A stretch of DNA of 7,326 nt, from positions 4,087 to 11,412 of the forward strand of contig DMBA01000081.1 of the NCBI GenBank assembly GCA_003446315.1, in the 5' to 3' direction. Origin of the DNA: Ruminococcus sp. (GTDB lineage: Bacteria > Bacillota > Clostridia > Oscillospirales > Ruminococcaceae). A program made the translations under genes and the position numbers. Below, one piece after another: positions 6,356-7,326 of this stretch; the first letter of the stretch is position 1; every line of letters starts with the position of its first letter. The notes below the pieces were generated by a model. It made no database searches. It was given only the letters and a program-made list of their open reading frames with translations, and had not been told where the DNA came from.

Positions 6356-6429
6356 GTGTTATCAATTAAGAATTCCGAAAGGCTTTTGGCAAATTCTGTA
6401 AAATCCGGCATTTCATACTGCGTTTGCGG

Positions 6430-6475
6430 CGGCAGAAAACAGAAAGCCGTCCGGCTCAGCATCAGAACCGGACGG
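6430..6475 (-). terminator. Probable terminator of the PAP2 gene
   Basis: CCGTCCGG (6447-6454) and CCGGACGG (6468-6475) form a GC-rich 8-bp stem with a 13-nt loop. On the minus strand it is followed by a T-rich but interrupted tail, CTTTCTGTTTTCTG. It lies just past the PAP2 stop and upstream of the pspA-like promoter. The remaining bases 6381-6429 show nothing clear. Confidence 0.7.
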
Positions 6476-6488
6476 AAAGGAATCGTAA

Positions 6489-7196
6489 TCAATGCATTGC
6501 AGCGTGCTGCGGCTGCTGTGCCTGCTGTGTCTGCGGTCTTCTCTTTCTTCTGCGTTTTTTTGCACCCTCGCAGCCGTCCCACGGTTTATTGCGGAACAGT
6601 TTATTGCAGATTGCGAGTGCGATCAGTGCATAAGCAACGCCATAGAACATGCCGCCGAGCACATCGGTGGGGTAATGCACATAGAGATACATGCGGGAGA
6701 AGGCAACGAGTGCTGCCAGAATGAGTGCCGGAATACCCCATTTCCGTTTCCACATGCAGATAGATGCAGCAGCGGCAAAAGAAGCCTGTGTATGACCGGA
6801 CGGAAAGGCAAAATCCTTGGGTGCCTTGACCAGAAGCTGAAGCAATGTTCTGCCTTCCGGGATAACGGTCGTGCCGTCATGAACGGAAATGCGCTGTGCT
6901 GCATCGCCGGTAAATGCGATTCTTGCAAGCGGATTGCCGTTTTCGAGCCAGAACGGGCGGGGTCTTGCAATGATATTTTTCAGCAGCAGATTTCCGCCCA
7001 CAACGCAGAAGATCAACGCAAAAGCGGAAACATGCGCATATTTTCGGGTACGCTTCGGAATAAACATCAGCAGGGTGATTGCGATCCAGAAGATACCGCC
7101 GTCACCGAATTTGGTGATAAACGCCATGATGTGATCCATCACGCCGCTGCGCAGATGATCCTGAATCCAGTTTAGAAATTGAAATTCCCAATCCAT
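6489..7196 (-). CDS. PAP2-family membrane phosphatase
   Basis: This 235-residue polytopic membrane protein carries all three PAP2 signatures. These are K-x6-RP (Lys73, Arg80, Pro81), PSGH (132-135, His135 general acid) and SR-x5-H-x3-D (Ser167, Arg168, His174 nucleophile, Asp178). The family removes phosphate from lipid phosphates such as phosphatidate, phosphatidylglycerophosphate or undecaprenyl pyrophosphate; the substrate here cannot be told from sequence. Hydrophobic segments lie near residues 33-47, 55-72, 137-147, 154-168 and 179-198. About 50 residues separate the first two motifs. The tail (204-235) is odd: strongly basic (KKRRRKRR at 213-220), then Gln/His/Ala-rich. AAAGGA, 8 nt upstream, supports the start. 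It has its own promoter and probable terminator, so it is likely monocistronic beside the pspA-like gene. Confidence 0.94.
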   Translation of the reverse strand: MDWEFQFLNWIQDHLRSGVMDHIMAFITKFGDGGIFWIAITLLMFIPKRTRKYAHVSAFALIFCVVGGNLLLKNIIARPRPFWLENGNPLARIAFTGDAAQRISVHDGTTVIPEGRTLLQLLVKAPKDFAFPSGHTQASFAAAASICMWKRKWGIPALILAALVAFSRMYLYVHYPTDVLGGMFYGVAYALIALAICNKLFRNKPWDGCEGAKKRRRKRRPQTQQAQQPQHAAMH

Positions 7197-7228
7197 TTTT
7201 TTCGTCCTTTCAAAGAGAATACTTTTCT

Positions 7229-7257
7229 ATTATATCATATAAAAAGAAAAAAAGCAA
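7229..7257 (-). promoter_or_regulatory. Promoter of the PAP2 gene
   Basis: On the minus strand a perfect TATAAT (7229-7234) lies 17 nt from TTGCTT (7252-7257), with a T-rich spacer. The expected start is near 7222, about 25 nt before the ATG. The remaining upstream bases to 7326 contain an 8-bp palindrome, GCATATGC (7275-7282), and no gene. Confidence 0.8.
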
Positions 7258-7326
7258 CAATTCGCGCCTAATTTGCATATGCGCATCCGGTGAAATGTGT
7301 ATCCGGCGGTCTTTCGATCATTTGCA

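Larger units (their letters stand above)
6271..6380. repeat. 11-bp inverted repeat flanking the pspA-like promoter
   Basis: TTTCGGAATTC at 6271-6281 is matched exactly on the opposite strand by GAATTCCGAAA at 6370-6380. The arms are centred 99 bp apart, at about +45 and -55 from the expected transcription start. Possible paired operator sites, but chance is not excluded. Confidence 0.45.

Noticed and set aside
6352..6582. 76-residue minus-strand frame ending in MPDFTEFAKSLSEFLIDNT
   Set aside because: It overlaps the PAP2 3' end, contains the PAP2 terminator hairpin, lacks a ribosome binding site at any ATG, and its stop lies inside the pspA -35 box.
7275..7282. GCATATGC palindrome upstream of the PAP2 promoter as an operator
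   Set aside because: Only 8 bp long, without a second copy nearby; expected by chance.
1..7326. Frequent ATCCGG/CCGG words, such as GCATCCGG near 271, 3055, 3764 and 7284
   Set aside because: They occur mostly inside coding sequence and fit this genome's codon and base usage. They have no regular spacing or shared flanks, so they are not a repeat family.

Overview
The window looks like ordinary chromosomal DNA from a low-copy, moderately GC-rich member of the Clostridia, most likely a Ruminococcus-like Oscillospiraceae. This is inference. It rests on strong AGGAGG-type ribosome binding sites, sigma-A promoters of TTGACA/TATAAT type, and the protein types present (clostridial RluA, CPBP protease, PspA and VanY-like proteins). 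No mobile element, tRNA, rRNA or CRISPR array is visible. Seven complete genes and one partial gene cover almost all of it.

Left part (1-2182): the first 51 codons of an unrecognised minus-strand gene diverge from a plus-strand two-gene operon. The operon has a clear promoter at 216-244 and encodes an RluA-family pseudouridine synthase that overlaps, by ATGA, a CPBP-family intramembrane protease. A bidirectional terminator (2141-2182) separates it from the convergent rsmA (ksgA). Middle (2226-3715): rsmA on the minus strand and a ComEB-type dCMP deaminase on the plus strand are divergent. The deaminase has an extended -10 promoter that fixes its start at 3221. Its best terminator lies inside the coding end of the convergent 190-residue gene.

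Right part (3709-7326): four minus-strand genes, read from right to left. A PAP2 phosphatase with its own promoter and probable terminator comes first. Next is a PspA/IM30 protein behind a perfect TTGACA-17-TATAAT promoter, with a hairpin near the mRNA 5' end and an 11-bp inverted repeat flanking the promoter. A terminator-like hairpin follows. Then come a membrane-anchored VanY/M15B-like protein that appears to have lost its catalytic and zinc residues, and a hypothetical 190-residue protein.

By family, this right half concerns the cell envelope: membrane-damage response (PspA), lipid phosphate turnover (PAP2) and a peptidoglycan-peptidase-like pseudoenzyme. The left half concerns rRNA modification. 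The most noteworthy objects are the apparently dead M15B protein, its position behind the hairpin downstream of pspA, and the terminator embedded in coding sequence. Nothing here proves a new system.
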